From NCBI GenBank assembly GCA_963829725.1, contig CAWHJW010000016.1, positions 248,001 through 312,000 of the forward strand: 64,000 nucleotides of DNA. The letters run 5' to 3'. Shown here in pieces: positions 53,769 through 61,665 of the stretch. The notes under the pieces were generated by a model. It made no database searches and was not told where the DNA came from. It was given only the letters and a program-made list of their open reading frames with translations. The position numbers and the translations under genes were made by a program. Positions within the stretch are counted from its first letter, which is position 1. Every line of letters starts with the position of its first letter. Origin of the DNA: RYN-230 sp963829725 (lineage in GTDB: Bacteria; Actinomycetota; Actinomycetes; Streptosporangiales; Streptosporangiaceae).

Positions 53769-54779
53769 ATGCACCCGTCGCCACCGGGGCGCCCCCGGCG
53801 GCCAGCCGCCACCGCCGCCGTCGCCCGGACTGGCGCGCCGGTCGCGGCCGGGCTGCTGCTCGGCATGGCCCTGGACGGCGCGCTGGGCGACCCGCGCCGC
53901 GGGCACCCGGTGGCCCTGTTCGGCGCGCTGGCCAGCCGGGCCGAACGTCTCCTGTGGGCCGACCGCCGCGCCCCCGGTGCCGCGCTCACCGCGGGCGCCT
54001 TGACCGCCGCCGTGGTGGCCGGGCTGGTGCTCCAGCGGGCCGCCGCCCGCCGCGGGCCCATCCCGCTGGCCACCGCGACGGCCCTGGCCGCCTGGACCGT
54101 GCTCGGCGGCACCACCCTGGCCCGGGAGGGGCTGGCGGTCGCGAAGGCCCTGGAGTCCGGCGACCTGGCCGCGGCCCGGGCCCGGCTGCCCGCGCTGTGC
54201 GGCCGGGACCCGGAGGAGCTGGGCGCGGCCGGGCTGGCCCGGGCCACGGTGGAGTCGGTGGCCGAGAACACCTCCGACGCGGTGGTCGCCCCGCTGCTGT
54301 GGGGCGCCGCGCTCGGCCTCCCCGGCCTGCTCGGCTACCGGGCGGTGAACACCCTCGACGCGATGATCGGGCACCACAGCCCGCGGTACGAGCGGTTCGG
54401 CTGGGCCGCGGCGCGGCTCGACGACGCGGCCAACCTGATCCCGGCCCGGGTCACCGCCGTCGCGGCGGCCCTGCTGGCCCCCGCCGTCGGAGGCCGTCCC
54501 CGCCGTGCGCTGAGGGCCCTGCGCCGCGACGGACGCAAACATCCGAGCCCCAACGCCGGGCGCGTGGAGGCAGCCTTCGCCGGCGCACTGGCCATCCGGC
54601 TGGGCGGCACGAACGTCTACCAGGGTGCGGTGGCGCGGCGCGGGCTGCTCGGCGACGGCGGGCCGCCGACGGCGCCCGACATCGCGCGGGCGGTCCGGCT
54701 GTCTAGGCTGGTCGGCGCGGTAGCGGTGATCGCGGCCGCGCTGACCGCGCACGCCACGCACGGGAGAAGGAAAACGTGA
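53769..54779 (+). CDS. cobD: Adenosylcobinamide-phosphate synthase (CobD/CbiB)
   Basis: A 336-residue membrane enzyme that joins aminopropanol phosphate to adenosylcobyric acid, giving adenosylcobinamide phosphate. CbiB features are clear: LLLGMALDGALGDPRRGHPVALFG near residue 30, ATVESVAENTSDAVVAPLLW near 160, YRAVNTLDAMIGH near 190 and HPSPNAGRVEAAFAGAL near 258 with the final helix. ATG 53769 has GGAAGGG 8 nt upstream; GTG 53763 is too close to that site. Its stop overlaps the next gene by 4 bp. It opens the cobalamin nucleotide-loop operon. Confidence 0.92.
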   Translation: MHPSPPGRPRRPAATAAVARTGAPVAAGLLLGMALDGALGDPRRGHPVALFGALASRAERLLWADRRAPGAALTAGALTAAVVAGLVLQRAAARRGPIPLATATALAAWTVLGGTTLAREGLAVAKALESGDLAAARARLPALCGRDPEELGAAGLARATVESVAENTSDAVVAPLLWGAALGLPGLLGYRAVNTLDAMIGHHSPRYERFGWAAARLDDAANLIPARVTAVAAALLAPAVGGRPRRALRALRRDGRKHPSPNAGRVEAAFAGALAIRLGGTNVYQGAVARRGLLGDGGPPTAPDIARAVRLSRLVGAVAVIAAALTAHATHGRRKT

Positions 54780-56512
54780 CTGACAGCCAGCGGGAACAGC
54801 CGGGCACCGGCGACCTGTACCGGGTGATCGCGGAGCGCCGGGACGTGCGCAACGGGTTCCGCCCCGATCCCATCCCCGACGACGTGCTGACCCGCGTGCT
54901 GTCCGCCGCGCACCAGGCCCCCAGCGTGGGGCTCAGCCAGCCCTGGGACTTCCTGCTGCTGCGCGACCGGGCGGTCCGGGAGCGGGTGCACGCACTGGCC
55001 CGGCGGCAGCAGGACGCGTACGCCGCCGCGCTGCCCGGGGCGCGGGCCCGCGCGTTCCGCGATCTCAAGGTCGAGGGCATCCTGGACACCCCGCTCAACG
55101 TGGTGGTCACCTGCGACCCGACCCGGGGCGGCCGCCACGTGCTGGGACGGCACGCCCAGCCGCAGGTGGCCGCGTACTCCGCGGCCTGCGCGGTGCAGAA
55201 CCTGTGGCTGGCCGCCCGGGCCGAGGGCCTCGGCGTGGGCTGGGTCAGCTTCTTCGCGCAGCGGGACCTGGCCGCCGCCCTGGACCTGCCCGCCCATCTG
55301 GAGGTCGTCGCCTACCTGTGCGTGGGTTACGTGGACGAGTTCCCGCCCGCGCCGGAACTGGTGCTGTCCGGCTGGGCGCAGCGGCGGCCGCTGGCCTGGG
55401 CGGTGCACGACGGTGAGTGGGGCCGCCGCGGCCTGCCCGGCCAGCTGCCCGCCCGGCTGCTGGCCGACACCGTGGCCGCGATCCGGCCGCTGGATGAGGC
55501 GGCCGTGGCCCAGGCCCGGGAGCGGCAGGAGATGCTGACCAAGCCGAGCGGCTCGCTCGGCGTGCTGGAATCGGTGTCGGTGCAGCTGGCCGGGATCGCC
55601 GGCGAGTGCCCGCCGCCGCTGCCCGAGCCGGCCGTGGTCGCCGTGTTCGCGGCCGACCATGGGGTGCACGCCCAGGGCGTAACCCCGTGGCCGCAGGAGG
55701 TCACCGCGCAGATGGTGGCCAACTTCCTGGCCTCCGGCGCGGTGGTGAACGCGATCGCCGCGCAGGCCGGCGCCGAGGTGTGCGTGGTGGACGTCGGGGT
55801 GGCCGCGGACCTGCCGGCCGCCCCCGGGCTGCTGCCGCGCAAGGTCCGGCCCGGGACAGCGGACATGACCGCGGGGCCGGCCATGACCCGGGCCGAGGCC
55901 GAGCGGGCCGTGGAGACCGGCATCGAGATGGCCCGGGACCTGGCCGCCGCGGGCAACCGGTGCCTGCTCACCGGGGACATGGGCATCGCCAACACGACCG
56001 CGTCGGCCGCGCTGATCGCGGTGTTCACCGGCGCCGACCCGGCCGAGGTCACCGGCCGGGGCACCGGCATCGACGATCCCACGCTGGCGCGCAAGGTGGA
56101 CGTGGTGCGCCGCGCGCTGCAGGCCCATCACCCCGATCCCGCCGACCCGCTCGGCGCGCTGGCCTCGGTCGGCGGCCTCGAGCATGCTGCGCTGGCCGGG
56201 TTCATCCTGGGCGGCGCGGCACTGCGGCTGCCGGTGCTGCTGGACGGCGTCATCGCCTGCGCGGCCGCGCTGGTGGCGCGGGCCCTGGCCCCGGACGTGA
56301 CCGGCAGCCTGATCGCGGGGCACCTGTCCACCGAGCCGGGGGCGCGCCGGGCGCTGGACGCGCTCGGCCTGCGCCCGCTGCTCGACCTGGACCTGCGGCT
56401 CGGCGAGGGCTCCGGCGCGGCCCTGGCCCTGCCGGTCGTCGCGGCCGCGGCCCGCGTGCTGCGGGACGTCGCCACCTTCGACAGCGCCGGAGTGTCCGGG
56501 GAGAAATCATGA
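54776..56512 (+). CDS. bluB-cobT: Fused BluB (DMB synthase) and CobT phosphoribosyltransferase
   Basis: A 578-residue bifunctional protein. Residues 12-215 are BluB, a nitroreductase-fold enzyme that breaks FMNH2 to make 5,6-dimethylbenzimidazole: AERRDVRNGFRPDPIP, APSVGLSQPWDFLLL and GLGVGWVSFF. Residues 240-575 are CobT, which joins that base to ribose phosphate from nicotinate mononucleotide: LTKPSGSLGVLE, FAADHGVHAQGVTPWP, LTGDMGIANTTASAAL and RLGEGSGAALALP near the end, the region of the catalytic Glu. GTG 54776 has GGGAGAAGGA upstream and overlaps cobD; cobU overlaps its end. Fusion would pass the base directly to its user. Confidence 0.92.
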   Translation: MTDSQREQPGTGDLYRVIAERRDVRNGFRPDPIPDDVLTRVLSAAHQAPSVGLSQPWDFLLLRDRAVRERVHALARRQQDAYAAALPGARARAFRDLKVEGILDTPLNVVVTCDPTRGGRHVLGRHAQPQVAAYSAACAVQNLWLAARAEGLGVGWVSFFAQRDLAAALDLPAHLEVVAYLCVGYVDEFPPAPELVLSGWAQRRPLAWAVHDGEWGRRGLPGQLPARLLADTVAAIRPLDEAAVAQARERQEMLTKPSGSLGVLESVSVQLAGIAGECPPPLPEPAVVAVFAADHGVHAQGVTPWPQEVTAQMVANFLASGAVVNAIAAQAGAEVCVVDVGVAADLPAAPGLLPRKVRPGTADMTAGPAMTRAEAERAVETGIEMARDLAAAGNRCLLTGDMGIANTTASAALIAVFTGADPAEVTGRGTGIDDPTLARKVDVVRRALQAHHPDPADPLGALASVGGLEHAALAGFILGGAALRLPVLLDGVIACAAALVARALAPDVTGSLIAGHLSTEPGARRALDALGLRPLLDLDLRLGEGSGAALALPVVAAAARVLRDVATFDSAGVSGEKS

Positions 56513-57147
56513 GCAGGCCAGTGCAGGCAGAAGCGCGGCGGGCCCCGGCCCGCGGCGAGGGGACGAGCGGGCTGCTGCTGCGGCGGCGCAGTCGGCCGGA
56601 ACGCGTCCTGGTCCTCGGCGGGGCCCGGTCCGGCAAGTCGGTGACCGCGGAGCGGATGCTGGCCGACGCCGACCGGGTGGACTACGTGGCCACCGGGGCC
56701 AAGGCGGAATCCGCCGACCCGGACTGGGCGGCCAAGGTCCGGGTGCACCAGCAGCGCCGCCCGAAGCGGTGGATCACCATCGAGACGCTGGACCTGGAAT
56801 CGGTGCTGACCGGGCGGGACCTGACCCCGGCCGACCTGTCCACCCCGTTGCTGATCGAGTGCCTGTCCACGTGGCTGGCCCGGGTCATGGAACATTCCGG
56901 ACTGTGGGACGGCCGGCCCGGGGCCGAGGAGGAGGTGACCCGGACCATGGACCGCCTGGTCGCCGCCTGGCAGGCCAGCAGCCGCCCGGTCATCGCGGTC
57001 AGCAACGAGGTCGGCTCCGGGGTGGTGCCGGGCACGGTCTCCGGGATCCGGTTCCGCGACGAGCTGGGCGGGCTCAACGCGCGGATCGCCGCCGAGTCCC
57101 AGCAGGTCTGGCTGGTAGTCGCCGGGATCCCGCAGCGCCTCAAGTGA
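56509..57147 (+). CDS. cobU: Adenosylcobinamide kinase / guanylyltransferase
   Basis: A 212-residue bifunctional enzyme that phosphorylates adenosylcobinamide and then attaches GMP. Walker A VLGGARSGKS is near residue 37; the YVATGAKAESADPDW segment and VRVHQQRRPKRW hold the His that carries GMP; LLIECLSTWLARV and SNEVGSGVVPGTVSGIRFRDELG complete the CobU pattern. The first 30 residues are an Arg-rich extension not usual in the family. ATG 56509 overlaps the bluB-cobT stop, with GGGGAG upstream. cobS follows after a 228-bp gap. Confidence 0.92.
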   Translation: MSRPVQAEARRAPARGEGTSGLLLRRRSRPERVLVLGGARSGKSVTAERMLADADRVDYVATGAKAESADPDWAAKVRVHQQRRPKRWITIETLDLESVLTGRDLTPADLSTPLLIECLSTWLARVMEHSGLWDGRPGAEEEVTRTMDRLVAAWQASSRPVIAVSNEVGSGVVPGTVSGIRFRDELGGLNARIAAESQQVWLVVAGIPQRLK

Positions 57148-57218
57148 GCCCAGCATGACCGTCCCTCAGCTGTGTGCCCCGCCTGCCCCCCGCCCGGACC
57201 TCCCGCCCACCCGCCGAT

Positions 57219-57314
57219 TTATCACCCCAGCGTGGCGGACTTGGCCACGTATCACCCCAGGATTGCGCCAGTTCCCGGCAAATCGGACTAATTACCGCCA
57301 CGGCGGGGTGATAA
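57219..57314. promoter_or_regulatory. Three TATCACCCC motifs between cobU and cobS
   Basis: TTATCACCCC at 57219-57228, TATCACCCC at 57250-57258 and the inverted form GGGGTGATAA at 57305-57314 lie in the 228-bp gap before cobS. The repeated AT-containing core stands out in GC-rich DNA and looks like sites for one regulator, with one pair inverted about 85 bp apart. Confidence 0.4.
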
Positions 57315-57375
57315 GTGGCCGGGGTGGCGGGGCACAGTGGCCCGGCGGGACGCTCAGCACCGGGGGAGGGCGGCG

Positions 57376-58170
57376 GTGAGCGGCGCCGGGGCGCGCCGGC
57401 CGGGGGGCTGGCGGGTGGCGCTGAGCCTGTTCACCGTGCTGCCCTCGGGCGCGGGGGGCGATCTCGACGAGGGAGCGGCGGCCCGGGCCGCCTACTGGCT
57501 GCCCGCTGTCGGGCTGCTGCTCGGGGTGGTGGCAGCGGGGGCGATGGTTCTCGTTGGGGGGGAAGGGGGTGATCCGGCGCGGCAGTTGCTGGGCGGGGCA
57601 GTCGCCGTCGCGCTGCTGGGGCTGCTGACCGGTGGCCTGCACCTGGACGGGCTGGCGGACACCGCGGACGGGCTGGGCAGCCGCCGCCCGGCGGGCGAGG
57701 CGCTGGACATCATGCGCCGCAGCGACGTGGGTCCGCTGGGCGTGGCCGCGCTGGTCCTGATGATCCTGGTGCAGGTGGCCGCGGTGGCCGCGCTGCCCCG
57801 CGGGCTGCCGGGGGCGGCTGGGCTGGTGCTCGCCGCGGTCACCGGCCGGGTGTCCATGCTGCTGGCCACCGGGACAGCCGCGGCGCGGCCGGGCGGGTTC
57901 GGCGCGCTGGTCGCCGGGCACACCTGGGTGGCCGGCCGGGTGCTCGCCGCAGTCCTGCTGCTCGCCGCGGCGGCCGCGGGCGGCCTGCTGCTGGGTGGCT
58001 GGCCAGCCGCGCTGCGCGGCCTGGCCGCCGTGCTGGCCGGGCTGCTCGCCGGGGCGGTGCTGCGGCGCACCGCGCGGCGGCGGCTGGGCGGGATGACCGG
58101 CGACGTGTTCGGCGCGGTCAATGAGCTGGCCACGGCCACGGTGCTGGTGGTCCTCGTGCTCGCCTGCTGA
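57376..58170 (+). CDS. cobS: Adenosylcobinamide-GDP ribazoletransferase (cobalamin synthase)
   Basis: A 264-residue membrane protein that joins adenosylcobinamide-GDP to alpha-ribazole (phosphate), the last assembly step for cobalamin. It has six or seven helices and the family motifs GGLHLDGLADTADGLGS (metal-binding Asp set, near residue 90) and IMRRSDVGPLGVAAL, with TGDVFGAVNELATATVLVVL at the end. GTG 57376 has GGGGGAGGG upstream. It follows cobU in the same direction but with its own candidate control region, completing cobD-bluB/cobT-cobU-cobS. Confidence 0.92.
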   Translation: MSGAGARRPGGWRVALSLFTVLPSGAGGDLDEGAAARAAYWLPAVGLLLGVVAAGAMVLVGGEGGDPARQLLGGAVAVALLGLLTGGLHLDGLADTADGLGSRRPAGEALDIMRRSDVGPLGVAALVLMILVQVAAVAALPRGLPGAAGLVLAAVTGRVSMLLATGTAAARPGGFGALVAGHTWVAGRVLAAVLLLAAAAAGGLLLGGWPAALRGLAAVLAGLLAGAVLRRTARRRLGGMTGDVFGAVNELATATVLVVLVLAC

Positions 58171-58320
58171 GGCCGCGGGAGCGATTTCGTGTTAATCAGG
58201 CATTCGCCGGCGGCCACGCAAGAATTGTCTACCCTCGTTTCTTGTTTTTCATGACTTCCGGGTCAGCCAAAGAAGTTCGATGCCGCTGCTGGCGTGACGT
58301 TTGCCTGACTATTTCTTTCC

Positions 58321-58356
58321 CCGGGGCCGGGGCCGGGGCCGGGGCCGGGGCCGGGG
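58321..58356. repeat. Six CCGGGG units
   Basis: CCGGGG repeats six times without interruption at 58321-58356, next to a less GC-rich segment (58180-58320). The runs of four G every 6 bp could form a G-quadruplex. It stands just before the WxL remnant. Confidence 0.9.
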
Positions 58357-58375
58357 CCCAGTGCCCGGTCACCGT

Positions 58376-58459
58376 TGGAACCCCACGCTGACCGTCAGCG
58401 CGCCGCCGATGGCGGTGGCCGGCACCTACAACGCCACGATCACGCACTCGGTGTCCTGA
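58376..58459 (+). pseudogene. C-terminal remnant of a WxL-like surface protein
   Basis: The frame reads WNPTLTVSAPPMAVAGTYNA then TITHSVS and a TGA at 58457-58459. It matches the last part of the WxL-like protein at 61046-61642 (WNPAIVVTVPATAVVGPYTG-TITESVS). Upstream of the Trp the sequence is the CCGGGG repeat, so the rest of the gene is gone. It overlaps the 3' end of the DUF916 gene on the other strand by 20 bp. It shows that a second WxL gene once lay here. Confidence 0.7.
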
Positions 58460-59465
58460 CCGCCTCGCGGGCGCGCCCGGTGCGCCGGCGCAGGAACCGG
58501 GCCGTGGCCAGCAGGACGGCCAGCAGGACGCCGGCCAGGGCGGCGCCCCAGAGCACCCGGGGCCACCCGGCCCGCTGGCCGGCGCCCGGCGCGGGGAACG
58601 AGATGGTCGCGGCGGCGGTGCGCCTGGTGAACCCGCTGACCAGGCTGATGCTGGCGTGCCAGGGTCCGGCGGGGAGGCGGCGGCCCGGGATGAAGGTCAC
58701 CGGGTAGGACTGGCCCGGCGCGATCGTGACGATTCGATGGACGGGGTATGGGCCCGCGCTGGTGCCGCCGGGGCCGCCGGTCAGCCGGGCGGTGCCGGCC
58801 AGGTCGACGGCGCGGCCCCCGGCGTTGTGCACCTGGGCGATGACCAGGCCCCCCTGCCGGGAGCGGTGCCCGCTGAGGCCGGCAATGGTGAAGCTGGTGG
58901 GGGGCACACCGCCCCGGCCGACCGCCAGGTAGACCCGGACCCCGACCCGGGCCACCACGTTGAGCGCGACGCCGCCAGCCGTGCGGCGCCGCGCTTCCTG
59001 CTGGACCCAGATCACGCCGTAGTGCTCACCGCGGGTCGGTTCCCGGGGCACCCGGATCGTGATCATGTCCATCGCGGTCGTGTGCGGGCCCAGCGTGAGC
59101 TGAGGGTGCCCCACCCTGATCCAGCTGGTCAGCTCGCTGCGGGTAGCCCCGTTGTCGCCGACGAAGAAACCGTGGCTGATCTGCGCCGCGTCCGGGTACA
59201 CGGTGAAGCGCGCCGGGTGCGACTCCTCGTTCAGGACCATGATCCTGCGGTGGATGATCGCGCCCGCCGGCAGGTAGTCGATGATGTAGCGGTAGGCGCG
59301 CGGGTTGTGCTCCTCGGCCACCGGGACGTTGGCCAGCCGGACGCCGAACCGCTGCGCGGCCGGCGTCGGCGGCGGGGTGGCCCCGGCGGCCGCGCTCGCG
59401 GCCGGGAGCAGCGTCCCGGCCGCGAGCGCCAGCCCCGCCGCGGCGGGCAGGCGGCGTGTTCGCAT
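58440..59465 (-). CDS. DUF916-type surface protein (WxL partner), membrane-anchored
   Basis: A 341-residue exported protein. The signal peptide is at residues 1-28 (LPAAAGLALAAGTLLPAASAAAG). Two beta-sandwich domains follow, with FGVRLANVPVAEEHNPRAYRYIIDYLPAG at the start, the pattern of DUF916/WxL-protein peptidoglycan-binding domains, and a C-terminal helix (VLWGAALAGVLLAVLLATARFL) with a basic tail anchors it. In Firmicutes such proteins bind WxL-domain proteins and peptidoglycan. ATG 59465 has no ribosome site, and an IS110 element begins about 11 bp upstream, cutting it from the WxL gene it should follow. Confidence 0.82.
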   Translation of the reverse strand: MRTRRLPAAAGLALAAGTLLPAASAAAGATPPPTPAAQRFGVRLANVPVAEEHNPRAYRYIIDYLPAGAIIHRRIMVLNEESHPARFTVYPDAAQISHGFFVGDNGATRSELTSWIRVGHPQLTLGPHTTAMDMITIRVPREPTRGEHYGVIWVQQEARRRTAGGVALNVVARVGVRVYLAVGRGGVPPTSFTIAGLSGHRSRQGGLVIAQVHNAGGRAVDLAGTARLTGGPGGTSAGPYPVHRIVTIAPGQSYPVTFIPGRRLPAGPWHASISLVSGFTRRTAAATISFPAPGAGQRAGWPRVLWGAALAGVLLAVLLATARFLRRRTGRAREAVRTPSA

Positions 59466-59552
59466 CGCGCTAGTCCGAAAATGGGTGCGTTACCGGGCGT
59501 GCGGCAGCGCCCGGCGGAGCGCAGCGCAGCCGGGCTTGGGTGAAGCTGCTGG

Positions 59553-60821
59553 TCAGGCGGCGGGTTCGAGGGTGACTTTGTAGCCGAGGGCTTCGAGCTG
59601 GTGGATGTGGGCTCGTTTGCGCCGTTCGGGGTTGATGCGCTGGTTGTAGAAGTCGCTGCCGAGGTCGGTGTAGCGGGCGTCGGGGTCAGAGAGCAGGTGC
59701 CAGGTGATGACGAGGATGGACCGGCCGGTGGCGACGAGGGCTTTCTTGGCGCCGCGGCGGCGGGCGATCCGCCGGTAACGCTCGCCGAGGAAGGTGTCGG
59801 TCCGGGCTGCTCCGGTGACGGCCTCGCCCAGGACGCGGGCGAGATACCGGTTGCCGTGCCCAGTGGAGCCGCTGCCTTTCTTCTTCCCGGCGGACTCCTT
59901 GACCCCGGGCGTGAACTTCGCCCAGGATGCCAGGTGCCCGGCGGTGGGGAACCGGGTCATATCGGTGCCGATCTCGGCGATGATGATGGCGGCGGCCACC
60001 GGGCCGATGCCGGGGATCTCATCCAGCCTGGCCGCCGCCTGCGCGAAAGGGGCGATCATCTCCTCGATCCGGGCGTCCAGCTCTGCGATATCCGCGTTGA
60101 TCCCGTCGACCCGGGCGAGCATCTTGCCCAGCAGGAACGCGTGATGATCGGTGAAGTGCCCGGTGAACGCCTCCTGCAGGGCCGGGATCCGGGTCCGCAT
60201 CCGGGTCCGCGCGAGCTGGGCCAGCGCGGCCGGGCTGCGCTCCCCGGCGATAAGGGCGGCCATCATCGCCCGGCCGGAGACCCCGAAAATGTCACTGGCC
60301 ACGACGGAGAGCTTGATGCCGGCGTCTTCCAGCAGCTTCTCGGCCCGGTTCTTCTCCGCGGTCCGCGCCCCGGCCAGGTCGGCCCGGTACCGGGTCACGT
60401 CCCGCAGCCGCCGGATCTGCGGCGGCGGCACGAAGCTGGGCCGGATCATCTGCCGCTCAGCGACCTTGCACAGCCAGACCGCGTCCAGTTTGTCGGTCTT
60501 CGGCCGGCCGGGCAGGTGCTTCACGTCCCTGGCGTTGACCAGCCAGGTCTCGAACCCGGCGGCTTCCAGCACATAGAACACTGGTTTCCAGTAGTCCGAC
60601 GTTGCTTCCATCACCACCCGGGTCACCCCCAGGCTGTGCAGGTGATCGGCCATGCCCAGCAGCGACCGGGTCATCGTGGAGTACGCCTGGACTTCCTGCA
60701 GCCGCCGGCCCGGCCGGCTCTCATGCGGCACCCGCACGCAGCACATGATCTCGCCCTTGCCGATATCCAGCGCCGCTACCCGCTCAATGATCTGCTCGCG
60801 GTCCTGTGTTTCCTGCAGCAC
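59553..60821 (-). CDS. IS110-family transposase
   Basis: A 422-residue DEDD-type recombinase. The N-terminal RuvC-like domain has VAALDIGKGEIMCCVRVP (first Asp), VVMEATSDYWKPVFYVLE and PKTDKLDAVWLCKVAE. A coiled-coil region leads to the C-terminal Transposase_20 domain, LDEIPGIGPVAAAIIIAEIGTDMTRFPTAGHLASWAKFTPG, containing the serine-type active region (KKKGSGSTGHGNRYL). GTG 60821 has GGGAGG 6 nt upstream. The frame is intact and no residue is obviously missing, so the element may be active. IS110 enzymes are guided by a bridge RNA coded in the element's non-coding end. Confidence 0.9.
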   Translation of the reverse strand: MLQETQDREQIIERVAALDIGKGEIMCCVRVPHESRPGRRLQEVQAYSTMTRSLLGMADHLHSLGVTRVVMEATSDYWKPVFYVLEAAGFETWLVNARDVKHLPGRPKTDKLDAVWLCKVAERQMIRPSFVPPPQIRRLRDVTRYRADLAGARTAEKNRAEKLLEDAGIKLSVVASDIFGVSGRAMMAALIAGERSPAALAQLARTRMRTRIPALQEAFTGHFTDHHAFLLGKMLARVDGINADIAELDARIEEMIAPFAQAAARLDEIPGIGPVAAAIIIAEIGTDMTRFPTAGHLASWAKFTPGVKESAGKKKGSGSTGHGNRYLARVLGEAVTGAARTDTFLGERYRRIARRRGAKKALVATGRSILVITWHLLSDPDARYTDLGSDFYNQRINPERRKRAHIHQLEALGYKVTLEPAA

Positions 60822-60997
60822 CCGGCACCTCCCGTCCTGTCGGGGGTGAACAGCAGGCGGCTGCCCGCAGGAACCGCAAAGGAAGCAGAATCTAGTCCAC
60901 GTGCTCAAGGCAACACTGAAGCGCCCTTACGCGGCTCCTGGCACCCGGCTAGCTGACGGCCTCCAGCGACCATAGGACCCCGGCGTCAGCGGGCAGC
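60822..60997 (-). ncRNA. Candidate IS110 bridge-RNA region
   Basis: The longer non-coding end of the element (about 176 bp) lies upstream of the transposase, where IS110-group elements encode the bridge RNA that pairs with target and donor DNA. I cannot fold it reliably by eye, so only the location is proposed. The inverted ends noted for this element are more like the IS1111 group, whose RNA would lie downstream (about 59488-59552, only 65 bp), which weakens the assignment. Confidence 0.3.
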
Positions 60998-61045
60998 CAC
61001 CCCCATTTTCACGCCTGAACGGGCGTCCCGCCAGGGACAACGAGG

Positions 61046-61642
61046 CTAGCTGACTGATTCGGTGATGGTGCCGGTATAAGGACCGACCACCGCGGTGGCG
61101 GGGACGGTCACCACGATGGCCGGATTCCAGGAGGCGGTGTTGACCCCGCTCCCGCTCCCCGCCACGACGCCCTGCGGGCTGGCCGACAGGGGCAGTCCGG
61201 CCGTCGTGATCGCGATCGCGCCGGTGGTCGCGACCGCGCCCGGGTCGTAGTACAGGTCGGCCGCCGGGATGGTTTCCAAACTGCCCGCGCCGCCGGTGGT
61301 GAAGTTGGTCGAGGACACGGTGGCGGTCCAGCTGGCCGAGGTCAGGTCGCGGCCGTCGGTCACCGATACGTTTCCCAGCTTGCCGGAGATGGTGCTGCCC
61401 GGGCCGCCCGAGCCGATCTTCGCGGTGCCTGGCGCGCTCATGGTGAGCCCGCCGCTGAGGACCGCGAACGCGACCGTGGTGCCCGGGTCGCTGCCGCCCT
61501 TCCCGGCCGGGGCGGGTACGCCGGACCGGGTCGCCGGGCTGGCGGTGGCGGACCCGTGTGTCGCAGCAGACGCCGCGGCCGGGCCCAGCACAGCCCCGAG
61601 GAGCGCCGCGGCGCCAAGCGCAGCGCCGAATGATCTTCGCAT
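61046..61642 (-). CDS. WxL-like domain surface protein
   Basis: A 198-residue exported protein. The signal peptide is at residues 1-27 (GAALGAAALLGAVLGPAAASAAT). Two beta modules follow; one carries the W-x-A-T-V sequence LTSASWTATVSSTNFTTGGA near 105, and the end reads ASWNPAIVVTVPATAVVGPYTG-TITESVS, the pattern of WxL-like cell-wall proteins in actinobacteria. ATG 61642 has AGGGGG 5 nt upstream. It is the natural upstream partner of the DUF916 gene; an IS110 element now separates them. It probably sits on the cell surface, bound non-covalently. Confidence 0.75.
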   Translation of the reverse strand: MRRSFGAALGAAALLGAVLGPAAASAATHGSATASPATRSGVPAPAGKGGSDPGTTVAFAVLSGGLTMSAPGTAKIGSGGPGSTISGKLGNVSVTDGRDLTSASWTATVSSTNFTTGGAGSLETIPAADLYYDPGAVATTGAIAITTAGLPLSASPQGVVAGSGSGVNTASWNPAIVVTVPATAVVGPYTGTITESVS

Positions 61643-61665
61643 GAATCCCCCTGATAGCTTCCGGA

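Larger units (their letters stand above)
59477..61010. mobile_element. IS110-family insertion sequence
   Basis: The element surrounds an IS110-family transposase and is bounded by a candidate inverted pair: GAAAATGGGTG at 59477-59487 and CACCCCCATTTTC at 60998-61010, giving about 1,534 bp, a normal size for the family. It lies between the WxL gene (stop 61046) and the DUF916 gene (start 59465). Without it the two would be only about 46 bp apart. The exact ends are inferred from the inverted pair and are not proven; IS110 members often lack true terminal repeats and make no target duplication. Confidence 0.65.

Noticed and set aside
52758..54761. 667-residue minus-strand frame covering the VapC remnant and cobD
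   Set aside because: Only its last 183 residues look like a protein (DUF6328); the rest is antisense to cobD.
58321..58356. CCGGGG repeat as a protein-coding Pro-Ala tract on the minus strand
   Set aside because: The frame has no start with a ribosome site and no family signal; it is treated as a simple repeat.
60947..61054. Direct repeat GGCTAGCTGAC (60947-60957 and 61044-61054) as a target duplication of the IS element
   Set aside because: One copy is inside the proposed element and the other is the stop region of the WxL gene; IS110 elements do not usually make duplications, and the copies do not flank the element.
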